Notes under the pieces: generated by a model
What the model was told of the DNA's origin: nothing
Databases searched by the model: none
What the model saw: only the letters and a program-made list of their open reading frames with translations
Translations under genes and position numbers: made by a program
DNA from: Haliclona indistincta
Taxonomy: Eukaryota; Porifera; Demospongiae; Haplosclerida; Chalinidae
Assembly: GCA_964017065.1 (NCBI GenBank)
Contig: OZ024791.1
Coordinates: 5,880,547 to 5,944,546 of the forward strand
Reading direction: 5' to 3'
Length of the DNA stretch: 64,000 bases
Shown here: one piece after another, positions 21,848 to 32,917 of the stretch
Position numbering within the stretch: the first letter of the stretch is position 1
Layout of the letters: the number at the start of each line of letters is the position of its first letter

Positions 21848-23726
21848 ATGGCGGCACAGAGTACGACGAGTCATGCGAGTTCAAGCGCAGTAGAAGATTC
21901 GGTGCAGAAGGTGATAATTGAATGATCATGATGGCTGTAAAACTGATCTGCTTTGTTAGGAAGAAGCTGACAATGACGAACTCGTTAGGTTCCGTGATGA
22001 ATGGATGAAAGAACTGCGGTGGAAGGGAAAGCTTGGTAACAGCGATAGCAAACTACAGCAGGTACATTGACATGAATAACAAGCTAGAAAGACAGTTCTA
22101 AATTACGATATTCAGGCAGAGGATCTTTACTGGAAAGGAGTTGAAGCAGAAGAGCACAAGGACTTGGGTACAGGTGTGCATTGAATAGAGCGATCGAGAG
22201 AGAGCTAGTTCTGTTCACTAATGACCATAACACAGCTCTTCAATTTTATCGTCAAGCTGTACAATTAGTGCCCGACATTGAGCAGAGAATAGCTGGACAG
22301 GAACAAGGTGCTCAACCCAATCTTCTTACCCTGTTTGATTTTTTGATGACAGCTCATCGAGTCAATAGTGAGGACGAGAAGAAAGAAGAGGTGGAGGTCA
22401 TCAATAAAGCAGAAGGAGAAGAGTTAGCAGGGCTTTTTGGACAACTCTCTCTTCAGCCATGTATTCCAAACCACTCTACTAAGGTGAGTGTATAAAAATA
22501 TCGCTCAGCGCATCTCATGTGTGTGTTATGGGGGGTCATGTTTGTAAATGGTAGTTGATTTTCTGTAACTACATGTACGTGTAGATAATTAATTTTACTT
22601 TCAGTCTCAAAATTTGCTAAGTTATGAGTGGTGTGACTATTTTTCTTTCAACTCTAGTTGGTACACATATCAGCATTACCTGCTGAGATCATGCGCTATA
22701 TACTGCTGCTAGTGGTTGCTAGAGATTTGAACCTACGCTCCTTAGAACAAATATCAATGGTAGGATCAATTCTGTATCAGCCTTGTCACCGCTGCATGAT
22801 TTCACAGGTTTGTAAAGGATTTTATCAGTTAGCAAGGGAGCCTTCTTTGTGGCGTTTTGCCTGTAGAAGGTAACGCACTCGGAACATCTGATCTTTTCTT
22901 TTTAGCTCTTCCTCATCCAGTGTGTGGGGCAGCCAGTGCAGTCCAGCAAACTACAACGATTGCTGGAGAACCATGTACATACACAGACCACACCTACATT
23001 GTAACGGTGAGTATTGTAGACAACAAGATCGTGACTGTTGTATATCATTTAGGCATATACATTAGTCAGTCCTCTTACATTCGTCACGGCGAGAGATCTT
23101 TAGATGGATTTTATAAACCGTTTCACTCTGTCGTTTATTATCGGTACCTTCGGTTTTTTACTGATGGTAAGTGTTGGGTTGCTCATGTTCATAGAATTTT
23201 ACTATGGTTGGTGTAACATAAGGTTCAGTGATGTATCTAACGTGTCCCGATGAGCCCACGGCAGTGCTGAACAGACTGAAGCAGAAGATCAGTTCTCTTG
23301 CTGTGCTGTTAGGGCGGTACACACTCTCCCTGACTTCCTCTGGTGACAGTCAGCTGGTAGAGGTGACTGTGGTAAAGAACGTAGTGTCCACTGGTCAGTC
23401 TCCGTCAAAGCAACGAAGAGGACAAAGAACTGAGCCAGTCAGTTCGTCTGAGTATCAGTTAAACATGGTAAACTAATAGCTCTCTCTCGTACACTTCACA
23501 ATTAAATTTTTTACAGACATTTGAGCTGCAGAACAGAAGCCACAAGCTGTTTAGCAAGCTAGTTTGGAAAAAATTCACATGTCACAAGTTAGTTCAGTCT
23601 AAGCCGCTGAGCATTGTGAGGTATCATGCTGTTCACAGGTTACCACCACACCCTCACATGACAGACTTCCATATTGATCATACGTACGCTCCACTATACT
23701 TCTCACGAGTGCAAAGCTATTCATAG
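21848..23726 (+). CDS. FBXO9: F-box only protein 9
   Basis: FBXO9 is the substrate-recognition subunit of an SCF ubiquitin ligase (in vertebrates it targets TEL2/TTI1). The gene begins [13 protein letters not shown] at 21848. The N-terminal part has [19 protein letters not shown] and a TPR/MIT-like helix pair ([35 protein letters not shown]), as in other FBXO9 proteins. The F-box follows as [28 protein letters not shown] and [20 protein letters not shown]. The C-terminal FBXO9 domain reads [31 protein letters not shown] and [20 protein letters not shown]. It ends [11 protein letters not shown] with the stop at 23724-23726. About ten short introns are present; exon ends inside the N-terminal region are approximate. 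Confidence 0.9.
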
Positions 23727-23896
23727 AGTTTTGAACTATCAACGGTTGGTTCACTGGAACATTTGTACTAATATTAAATACATCACCATTTTTTTATATA
23801 AAATAATACCATCCAGTACCCAACCAGTATTATCATGATTGTAGTGCTCTTAACAGATTACTTAATGGTGTTGTTATCAAAGACAAAAGTTGAGTG

Positions 23897-26122
23897 TTAA
23901 TATCTTTTTCGCCTCAATATATCAGGTTTCCAGTCAATAGGATGAGACTCCTCGGTCTGTATAATATACACCCTTGCATACACACACTTACACAGTAGCA
24001 CACACTCACCGCTGTTTCGTCTTCTTTGTAGATTTTGATAGTTTTGTCTGTTTCTGCTGTTAGTAGTCTGCAACCGCTTCGATCAAAACAGCAGGCAAAT
24101 ATTCCAGCTTCACTGTCCAGTGACCCTGGCTGTGCTGTAGACTGCATCTTCTGGAAACAGTAACCACTCCTCCAGTCCCAGAAATACATTGAGCCATTGT
24201 CAGCTATTGACAGAAAAATAACAATGTTTTAATTTTTCATAACTTAGTGAACATACCTCCAGACACAAGCACACCATCAGAATTGACAGCAATGCTGTTG
24301 ATGATTGCTTGATGACCAGAGAGATTTTGTAGGAAGTTTCCATCGGGAAATTTCCATTGCTTTATATTATCTGGAGATCCCGTAGCAAATGTAAATCTGG
24401 ATAACACCGGATTATGAGAGAATTGTTCAGCACTTTTCTTACTCTGAGGGATGTAGGGTAATGGATCGCACACTCTTCTTGTGGTTAGTGAGAACAGCTT
24501 TAGTCTTGCCAGCAGCAAGGTCCCACAGCCTGACAGTAGAGTCATGACTGCCGGTGATAACTTGAGGATTAGCAGTCTGAGTGACGACATCAGCTACTGT
24601 GTTAGTGTGTCCAGTGAGGGTGTGTATACAGGCCTTAGTACGCATGTCCCAAACCTGATCACAAGTATCGACAACAGTTAGTAAGAGAGTACATATTATG
24701 GTACTCACTCTAGCTGATGAGTCACGGCCTCCTGTGACTAGTACATCAATGGTTGGATGTAGTGACAGGCAATGTATTGCACTCAGGTGACCATGATAGT
24801 GTCTGATTACCTGATTATAATGATTACACAAGTTATTAACACGTCTGTGACTGTACCTTGTTCATTTCCAGGTCCCAGCACTTGACCGTCTTGTCCTCTC
24901 CACAGCTAAACAAGTAGGGTTGACGAGGGCTGACCTCCAGCCCTCTCACACTGCTGATGTGACCCGTCAGAGTTAACCTAAGACGACCAGAAGCTAGATC
25001 CCACAGCTAGCACGCAGGAATAGCTGATCAACCACAAATAGTGACTATACAGTCTCACCTTGATAGTGCGATCACCACTGCCAGTAACAAACCACTCATT
25101 GCTGGGATCTATAGCAATACACCTCACCCATCCCAAGTGACCACTGATCACCTGTTGCAACAAGAGAACACATCGAATGCACATGATGTGTGATACTTAC
25201 TCTCATTAGCTTCCAAGGAGGATGCCAGTTTGGTTTGACAGAGATCTGTGCTTTACGAGGCACTAGTTGCTGAGTGCTCCTACTGAGCACAAGAGCCTAG
25301 TAAAGATTGATAATAATGAACGATTGAGGCAGATCTTTTGCTGTACCTTAGATGAGCTGCCGCCATGAAGCACATCATCTACACTGGCTCCTGTGGGACT
25401 GTCCACATCTCATCAAACAGCATACGTGAGTTGCAATATTTATCGCTAACTCACACTTCTCTCTTTCTGCTGGTCATATGCTCCAACACAGCTTGCTGTC
25501 CAGCAGTAGACAGCGCTGCATGCTGGCCCTGAGTTGAGTCTGATAATGGAACACCTTCAGCAGAAACACAACATTGGGTTAAAGCAATCTTTATGACAGA
25601 TGTCTAAAAGGTGCAACATCCAACTATACTCACCAGGAGCTGAGGGATAGGGATGTCCTGTAGTGATTTGAACACCTGGAGACACTGTGTAAAACATGTA
25701 GTATCATAGTCTATCACAAATTACTGCATGATGACATCCTTATTGATTTGGATGGTGAATTACTGAAGCACACAACTCTTGGATGTATAGTGTTCTCAAA
25801 CTCACTTGTACTCTGTGGATCTGTGCTCATCCTCGTTGATGCTGAGTCATGTTGGTCCTTCTCCACCAACCCGTGCTCGTTTCGAACTTTGCAAGCTATC
25901 TTTATTTTGTGTCTAAAGAAAATTAGCAACAGAGCAGTACTTGAGCCACCATCGTGCATGTGCTTCAGGTTGCTGCATTATATCTAGAGTAACTCACGCC
26001 TTTTCATCCTCGGGGAGTGGTTGTCCCTCCTCAGATAAAAACATATCGTGCGATCTTTTAAGAGAACGGAACACGAGGGTGTGTACGCTGTGTTTCACCA
26101 CGGCTACTTGTTCGTCCGCCAT
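23897..26122 (-). CDS. PLRG1: Pleiotropic regulator 1, WD40 splicing factor
   Basis: PLRG1 (yeast Prp46) is a WD40 subunit of the Prp19/CDC5L complex needed for spliceosome activation. The start at 26122 gives [20 protein letters not shown], matching the conserved [15 protein letters not shown]-terminus. A low-complexity middle is followed by [11 protein letters not shown] and then seven WD repeats: [60 protein letters not shown], the [14 protein letters not shown] repeat, [40 protein letters not shown] and [20 protein letters not shown]. The end is [19 protein letters not shown], as in human PLRG1, with the stop at 23897-23899. About ten short introns. The best-conserved protein in the window. 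Confidence 0.94.
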
Positions 26123-26379
26123 CTTGACATGTGGTGGCGCGAAATAAAAGTGCAACACCCACAAGACACGCCTTTCATTCATAATAAATATTATAGTGAT
26201 GCACTTTGCTAAAGCCTAAAATTTTTGTAGTCAAAGATTAAAAATCCGGTGTTATTGTTTATCTATAGTACTACTCCATGATTATTATCTGGTTGTCAGG
26301 ACATTCCACCAAGCATGCATGCACTTACAGATTGTTATCTGATCATATGATCACAGACAGAATCGCCGGTGATCACTAG

Positions 26380-27381
26380 ATGAACAACAACAGCAGTAAC
26401 TCCAGTCTTCAGTATGCTAGCAGTGCTGTCACCATGTCTCTGGCAGGTGTGTCTACTATTGCTTGTATCATAGCTTTAGTAGCCCTGCTTTACTTCAAGT
26501 TGTGGCGTAAATTTATCTATCGATTGATGCTCTACATGTTTGTGTCAATACTCATCTTATCTTTGAGTATAATAATGTTTATGTCTTCCTTGATGATCGC
26601 AAACAAGCAAATAACAAATTATTATAAAGAAACTTATGAATCTGAAACTGCCATCATTTCAAATTCCCTTGTCAATGGTAGTATACTAAGCGCAGCAATC
26701 TTTGTGATGTGCACCAACATTTCTGTGTATTTAATGGCTCTTCACAACTACCAGTTCTCTTATAAAACTGATCTTTGGTTACTCATTCCATCTATATTGC
26801 CTTTGTTAGTAACTACTGGTGAAATATTATTGGGTTTTAAACATAAACTTATATATTCTGTGGTTATAGTAAGTATATGTATAATCTTTTTTGTAAACAT
26901 CATATTCACATCATTAACACTGGTACCGATGATTGCCAGAGCTTGTGGATTTAATTTATGTATAAATACTGCTGCTACAAAAGAGAGTCACAGAAAGGCT
27001 CTGAAAGAAGTATTACCACTCTATATCCTAATAATACCTTCGTTCTTTGCAAGTTCTTTGGCTATTCTATTCAATAGTATTTACTTGGATTATATTTTCA
27101 TAGATTTTGTATACAGAAATTTAAATTGCTGTGTACCAGGCCTAGTGTCTAGTTTGTCTTTTGGTTTACACCTCTTATTTATAAGAAAGAAGCTCAAAAG
27201 CCTACGAGGCAAGAAAAGACCGCTAGGAGCAAGTTACAGTGGAATGAACAGGCGTCGCACCTACCACACAACAGCTTACACTAGTGAAGGAATATCTGAG
27301 ACATGTAACACTGAACATCTGTACATAAGTGAGAGTGAATCGGATACACAATTTCTCAACCAAAAGAACAACCTTGCATAG
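26380..27381 (+). CDS. Orphan seven-helix membrane protein
   Basis: A single exon of 333 residues. The N-terminus MNNNSSNSSLQ is short and has NxS glycosylation sites but no cleavable signal. Hydrophobic segments run at about residues 18-42, 46-72, 95-120, 129-150, 159-187, 208-232 and 240-265, followed by a basic cytoplasmic tail (FIRKKLKSLRGKKRP) rich in Ser/Thr. This is the outline of a GPCR, with extracellular N-terminus. I see no DRY or NPxxY motif, so I cannot put it in a known class; many sponge receptors are equally divergent. It is head-to-head with PLRG1, with 257 bases between starts. Lack of introns contrasts with most neighbours. Confidence 0.65.
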   Translation: MNNNSSNSSLQYASSAVTMSLAGVSTIACIIALVALLYFKLWRKFIYRLMLYMFVSILILSLSIIMFMSSLMIANKQITNYYKETYESETAIISNSLVNGSILSAAIFVMCTNISVYLMALHNYQFSYKTDLWLLIPSILPLLVTTGEILLGFKHKLIYSVVIVSICIIFFVNIIFTSLTLVPMIARACGFNLCINTAATKESHRKALKEVLPLYILIIPSFFASSLAILFNSIYLDYIFIDFVYRNLNCCVPGLVSSLSFGLHLLFIRKKLKSLRGKKRPLGASYSGMNRRRTYHTTAYTSEGISETCNTEHLYISESESDTQFLNQKNNLA

Positions 27382-28697
27382 CATCTGCAGTGCACATGAA
27401 CAAACAAAATTAGAATTAATTTTTTTTATGTTTGTATTGAATTTGTATTATGTATGTAGTATTGTGCAAAGCATATTGATTGTGAACGAAAACTGATCTG
27501 ATATAAGTATAGGCAGTGTTCAAAGCTTTGTACAATCTATGGTATCACACTGGAAGGAGGTTGTTAAAGTATCCACAACTACTACAGTTGATGGTAGCAT
27601 AAAATAATGTTAATTGAATGCAGAATGAAGTGTAACTACGTACACCAGACAACAATCTCTCCCACTTTATACAACACAATCCTTCAGCATGGTACAGCTC
27701 ATCCTGCAGCAACATTTCTAGTCACAATACATGAGTAAATATTGTAGAGTTTTTAGGTTTGCAGCATGCCAACCTGCTACATGTAGCTACCGGCGGTATT
27801 GAAACTGCACTGCTAACCAGAAGACAGCAAAGTTCTGACCACAAGATATTTCAAGTGGTGTGATAATGAACACGCGAGTAGGTAGACATTGCTGTACGCT
27901 ACGGGCACAAGAGATGGCCGTCAAGGTGAGCCTGCCAGCCATAACTCGAGAACGAAGGCACTTTAATAAATCCACGAGTCGCACTGCAAGCCATTGTCGT
28001 GCTTATCATGCTAATGACCTTACCAGGGCGTAGAAGTGATTACAGCTCGATGGACAGAACGCGACGCCGATCGCGAGACTACTATACTAGACCGCGCGAT
28101 CGACCGAACGACACCGCACCGTAACCCTCGCGCATGCGCCGAAGGTATACCTCATTGTGGCGATAAAATTCCATCGAACTATTATGAACATCTGTTTTCA
28201 AGTCATCTACCTGAGTCAAAATACAGCACTGAGACCACAATACAATGGCTGGAGAACAAGAACTTTCATGATCTAATTAACCTTGCTGAGAAAATCTCAT
28301 GTCTAAAGTTCACAGACTGACTCTATATATTTTTTATTTCATTTACTTAGTTCTTGTTTTTGTCATTATTATCCCGTAGAGGGCAACAATAATAAACTTT
28401 GAACTTTGAATCTATGGTTTAAACATGATGTATGTACTATACTACTAATAGTAGCGCTAGCGCTAGCATGATAAGATAAGCGCTGAGGTACATGTGGATA
28501 ATGACTCAGTATCTGAGGTATCTCCCTACGTGTACAAGGCCACAATAACCGGGAACCGCAGTAGACTTCTACTATTGTACTTATAGTTGTTTTTGAGCTT
28601 CCGAATCCATTCTAGCCACTCTTGCAGAACTGTTCAGTTTATCCTTTCGCAGCCTTCAAATAGTTGGAGAATTCAAGTCTCATCAAGTAACAAAAAG
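27382..28697. other. Intergenic region with COQ5 exon relic
   Basis: Between the 7TM gene and the flavoenzyme. It contains a degenerate COQ5 exon (27604-27721), a GC-richer patch around 28040-28140 with many CpG and Sau-like GATCG motifs, and a 94-codon open frame (28036-28320) that I do not recognise and do not call a gene. Just after that frame, AATAAACTTTGAACTTTGAA (28391-28410) looks like the 3' end of a non-LTR retroelement or a poly-A site; this is weak. A GCTAGC-type palindromic run is at 28453-28467. Confidence 0.5.
27604..27721 (-). pseudogene. Broken copy of the last COQ5 exon
   Basis: On the minus strand this matches the intact last exon of COQ5 (30341-30448) over about 110 bases at high identity, including the splice-acceptor side TTGCTGCAG and the shared sequence around the stop. 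The copy still reads DEL, then GLCCIKWERLLSGV, but it has lost bases in the early part (the ATML segment) and gained four bases after SGV, which shifts the frame away from the normal VALHSAFK ending. Upstream COQ5 exons are not duplicated here. The copy therefore cannot encode a functional end and is a relic. Confidence 0.85.
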
Positions 28698-30278
28698 ATG
28701 TCTATCACACAGGAATTAGCAGAAAAGTATCAGCGTTACCTAGATGGCAAGCTGGCAACTGCAATGAAAATGCAGACGCGTGGACGGGCGACTCGGCTGA
28801 GCAAAGTAGGAATTGTTGGCGGTGGAATGGCCGGTTTGTATTCCGCACTGCTATTGAAGCGATATCGACCCGACGTCTCTGTAAAGATCATCGAGGCTAT
28901 TCCTCGAGTCGGAGGCCGGGTTCATACGCACAGATTCTCAAACGAGGCGCATCAATACTTTGAAGCTGGAGCGATGCGACTGCCAGCGGTGACCTGGCAG
29001 AAGCCGGTTTGTGATTTGATAGATTATCTCAACCGCACAGGGTCACCTGAAAACAGAATAGACTTGATTCCATACCACTACTCCTGCTCTTCTGGAAACA
29101 GGGTGTACGTGAATGGTACCAAGCAAGAGGACGGGAAAATCATGAACCTCGACTATGCGAATAAGCATCTCAGCGAGCTTGGGTTTCCACCAAAAGCTGA
29201 TCCCACAGTTGAAGCAGGTAAATTACTTCAGGATGCCATCGACCCTGTGGTAAAGGAGCTTCAAGCTAACTTTCCTGAGGCTTTGAAGAAATATGACCCC
29301 ATGTCACTGCACTACTATTTATCGCAAGTCTTGCACTGGCCTGATGCCAAGATTAATTACGTTGAAGTGATGTCCTCGCAGACAAATGAATTTCGAAATG
29401 GTTTGGTCGATCAAGCCATCTTGAATTCAGATTTCACTGGTCAAGTCGTCAATTGGAAAACAATTGACAATGGAATGAGCCGGCTTCCAGAAGCATGCGC
29501 CGAAAACATCGGAATGAACAACATCGAGTTACAAGCACCTGTCCAGTCTTTAAAACATATTGATCATGGTCGTGTTGAAGTCGGCTATGGCAAATTGGGA
29601 GAGAAACTGACTTGTGAAGATTTCGATGCTGTTATACTTGCTCTTCCACCAAGTTCCACTCGTATGATCACCAACAAGCCGCTGTGGCCCGTCAATCTCG
29701 AATATGGCCTGAGATCAATCCACTTTCAACCACTGTACAAGATAGGGCTTCGATTCAAGACTCGTTTCTGGGAACGTGAAGGATTGCGGCCATCACATGG
29801 GGGACAGTCAACAACAGACTTACCGATCCGCTGGGTTGTCTATCCCTCTTATGGCATCGGCGACAAGGGGAAGGGAGTGCTGCTCTGCTACAGTTGGATG
29901 ACTGATTCAAACCACTGGCTTCCAAAATCAAAGTCAGACAAGATCAGGATGGCTCTGGATAATCTCAAACAAATTTATCCAGAGGTGGACATCTATAAGG
30001 AATATGCAGGCAGTGCAAGCGGTGAAGAATTTCTGAAAGAAGGCGTTCCAATTGAGTGGGCAGTAAGGTGGCCTTTGGGTGATGCCACTTTTTACGCTGG
30101 GCAGTTTTCAAATCTCTACCCAATAATGAAGCTGCCTCAGGGCAACATCTACTTTGCTGGGGAACACCTTAGTGTCTACCACACCTGGATTGTTGGAGCC
30201 ATCGACTCTGCAAAATTTAGTGTTCAGCTACTTCTGAAGAATTCTGGCGACAAAGAAAAAATTGAATATTTGAGTTAA
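28698..30278 (+). CDS. L-amino-acid-oxidase-like FAD amine oxidase
   Basis: Flavin monoamine oxidase family protein, probably oxidatively deaminating an amino acid to a keto acid with release of H2O2 and ammonia. It is a single exon of 526 codons starting MSITQELAEKYQRYLDGK. The dinucleotide-binding fold is at residues 36-60 (VGIVGGGMAGLYSALLLKR), followed by IIEAIPRVGGRVHTH and FEAGAMRLPA, the FAD-binding arginine region of LAAOs. The C-terminal flavin motif is GNIYFAGEHLSVYHTWIVGA. I see no signal peptide, so it is likely cytosolic. Architecture resembles fungal and bacterial L-amino acid oxidases more than KDM1A or animal MAO. It has no introns and looks GC-richer than its neighbours, and it lies between the intact COQ5 3' end and a broken copy of it. 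Horizontal transfer or retrocopying are both possible. Substrate is not determined. Confidence 0.82.
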   Translation: MSITQELAEKYQRYLDGKLATAMKMQTRGRATRLSKVGIVGGGMAGLYSALLLKRYRPDVSVKIIEAIPRVGGRVHTHRFSNEAHQYFEAGAMRLPAVTWQKPVCDLIDYLNRTGSPENRIDLIPYHYSCSSGNRVYVNGTKQEDGKIMNLDYANKHLSELGFPPKADPTVEAGKLLQDAIDPVVKELQANFPEALKKYDPMSLHYYLSQVLHWPDAKINYVEVMSSQTNEFRNGLVDQAILNSDFTGQVVNWKTIDNGMSRLPEACAENIGMNNIELQAPVQSLKHIDHGRVEVGYGKLGEKLTCEDFDAVILALPPSSTRMITNKPLWPVNLEYGLRSIHFQPLYKIGLRFKTRFWEREGLRPSHGGQSTTDLPIRWVVYPSYGIGDKGKGVLLCYSWMTDSNHWLPKSKSDKIRMALDNLKQIYPEVDIYKEYAGSASGEEFLKEGVPIEWAVRWPLGDATFYAGQFSNLYPIMKLPQGNIYFAGEHLSVYHTWIVGAIDSAKFSVQLLLKNSGDKEKIEYLS

Positions 30279-30340
30279 ATCCTCACCTAAACAATAATTT
30301 TTAGTTTTTTTTGCAGCAGTATTGTTGGTTTTGTATAATG

Positions 30341-31492
<1,152 letters not shown>

Positions 31493-31584
31493 GATAATGG
31501 GTGTGGCTACAGGCAGACACGCCTCAACACGCCCACATAATATAAAAACGAGCCCCAGCCCTCGATTTGCAGTTTGCTTTTGCT
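31493..31584. promoter_or_regulatory. Short bidirectional upstream region COQ5 / unknown gene
   Basis: Only 92 bases separate the start codons of two diverging genes, so both promoters and 5' UTRs must share this stretch or overlap the genes. No TATA box is evident. Confidence 0.4.
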
Positions 31585-32688
31585 ATGTCTCTCAGGATAC
31601 CAACACGACTGGAGGACAAATTTGCGCTACCAGATGGCAGCGCTGGAAATTCTCTAATCGATGCGTTCAGCTTTAAACGTGACAAAGTAAGCACTCAATC
31701 CAGATCTAGACTACCACACCCTATATTTTCCACAGGTAGATAATATCTTCAGTTATGACAGTTCATCAAAGCAGTACAAGCTGTCGTTTCAAGAGCACGG
31801 TGTTGCATATGGGGAGAGCAATGCCTCAGACATGTTGGTGGAAGTGTCAACTGAAGTGAGTGGTTCTGCTGATTTCAATCTCGTGTTTGCTCCTGGTGAT
31901 GTGACAATGTGGGGACTGACCTATGCTGGAGTAGTGAGAGTGAGACACTTTGGTAGCTCAACAGAGAGACTGATCTATGTGCCAGGGACTCGTACCTATG
32001 ACCCAGCTGGTAGATCAGGTATGGGACCAAATACCAGCTCACCTGCACCATGCTTGTCTCCTTCTAGGTGATCCACATGCTAGTGAGAGGATAGGCCCAT
32101 CATGCTCCCGTACACAAGCTGCAATATCCCTTGCTCAGTTAATGGCTGCCTTCAAAGGAGCCGATGTTGATGCGTTAGTGGGTTTTCAAGACAAGCTGCG
32201 TCCCCTGATTGCTCGCTATCACGGGCGTGAGTGCCTGTTCGATTGGATGCTGCTGCAGATCAAGCAAGCAATCTTTGAGAACAGGTTAGTCAACAGGATA
32301 TCATAGTAATCTGAGACTCAATTAATCATGCACTATGCTTGCATGCATAAGGAAGAATCTAGACTATTCTGTTCCTTGCTAATCAGGCTCACATCCTCCA
32401 TATCTAGACTATTCTGTTCCTTGCTAATCAGGCTCATATCCTCCATACAGGGATGTTACACCATACCCTGAATACCTCAAAGAGCAGATCCTGAAGGGCA
32501 AGTTAGTCTTGTCTCAGTCTCGCTTCCACACACGCATGTACTTGGAGAGTTACAACAAGGGCTCTCCTCGTCCTCCGACACAATACTATCGGAAAGTTGC
32601 TGCCAAGGACAAAGTTTCTGATCTACTGAATAAGCAAGAGTTTGAACAATTCAGTAGCCTTGTGGAGGAGCCTGTGCAGCATAGCTAG
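31585..32688 (+). CDS. Unrecognised 279-residue protein
   Basis: Four exons (31585-31686, 31736-32018, 32068-32284, 32451-32688) join in phase to give 279 residues, beginning MSLRIPTRLEDKFALPDG and ending with VEEPVQHS. I do not recognise the family. There is no signal peptide, membrane span or obvious metal site. The middle (LVEVSTEVSGSADFNLVF, WGLTYAGVVRVRHFG) reads like beta strands, and the C-terminal half (FDWMLLQIKQAIFENRDVTP, YLKEQILKGKL) is helical and charged. Clean splice sites and phases support a real gene. It is head-to-head with COQ5. Function unknown. Confidence 0.7.
32357..32446. repeat. 45-base tandem duplication in an intron
   Basis: Two adjacent copies (32357-32401, 32402-32446) with one C/T difference, inside the last intron of the unrecognised gene. 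Each copy carries a GCTAATC branchpoint-like motif, but only the second copy continues into the CAG acceptor used at 32450. Confidence 0.85.
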
Positions 32689-32917
32689 AGACAACACAAA
32701 CTGGTGTTTAGCATAACATAGATAGATTATCCGACAGCTGTTCTATTGATAGTTTATCAGGTGTTTTTTAATCTTGACTTAAAATTGCAATTTTCGATTG
32801 ACTCGAACAGTATTCTGTTTTGACGATTGGTACGTAAACGTACCGTTACGTAAGATCTGTTGATGATATCGATCATGATTGAATATACGGAGCTGAACGA
32901 AGATAGCGCTAAACAAG

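Noticed and set aside
28036..28320. 94-codon open frame upstream of the amine oxidase
   Set aside because: No recognisable domain, odd composition in its GC-rich first half, and no splice context; could be part of a decayed repeat.
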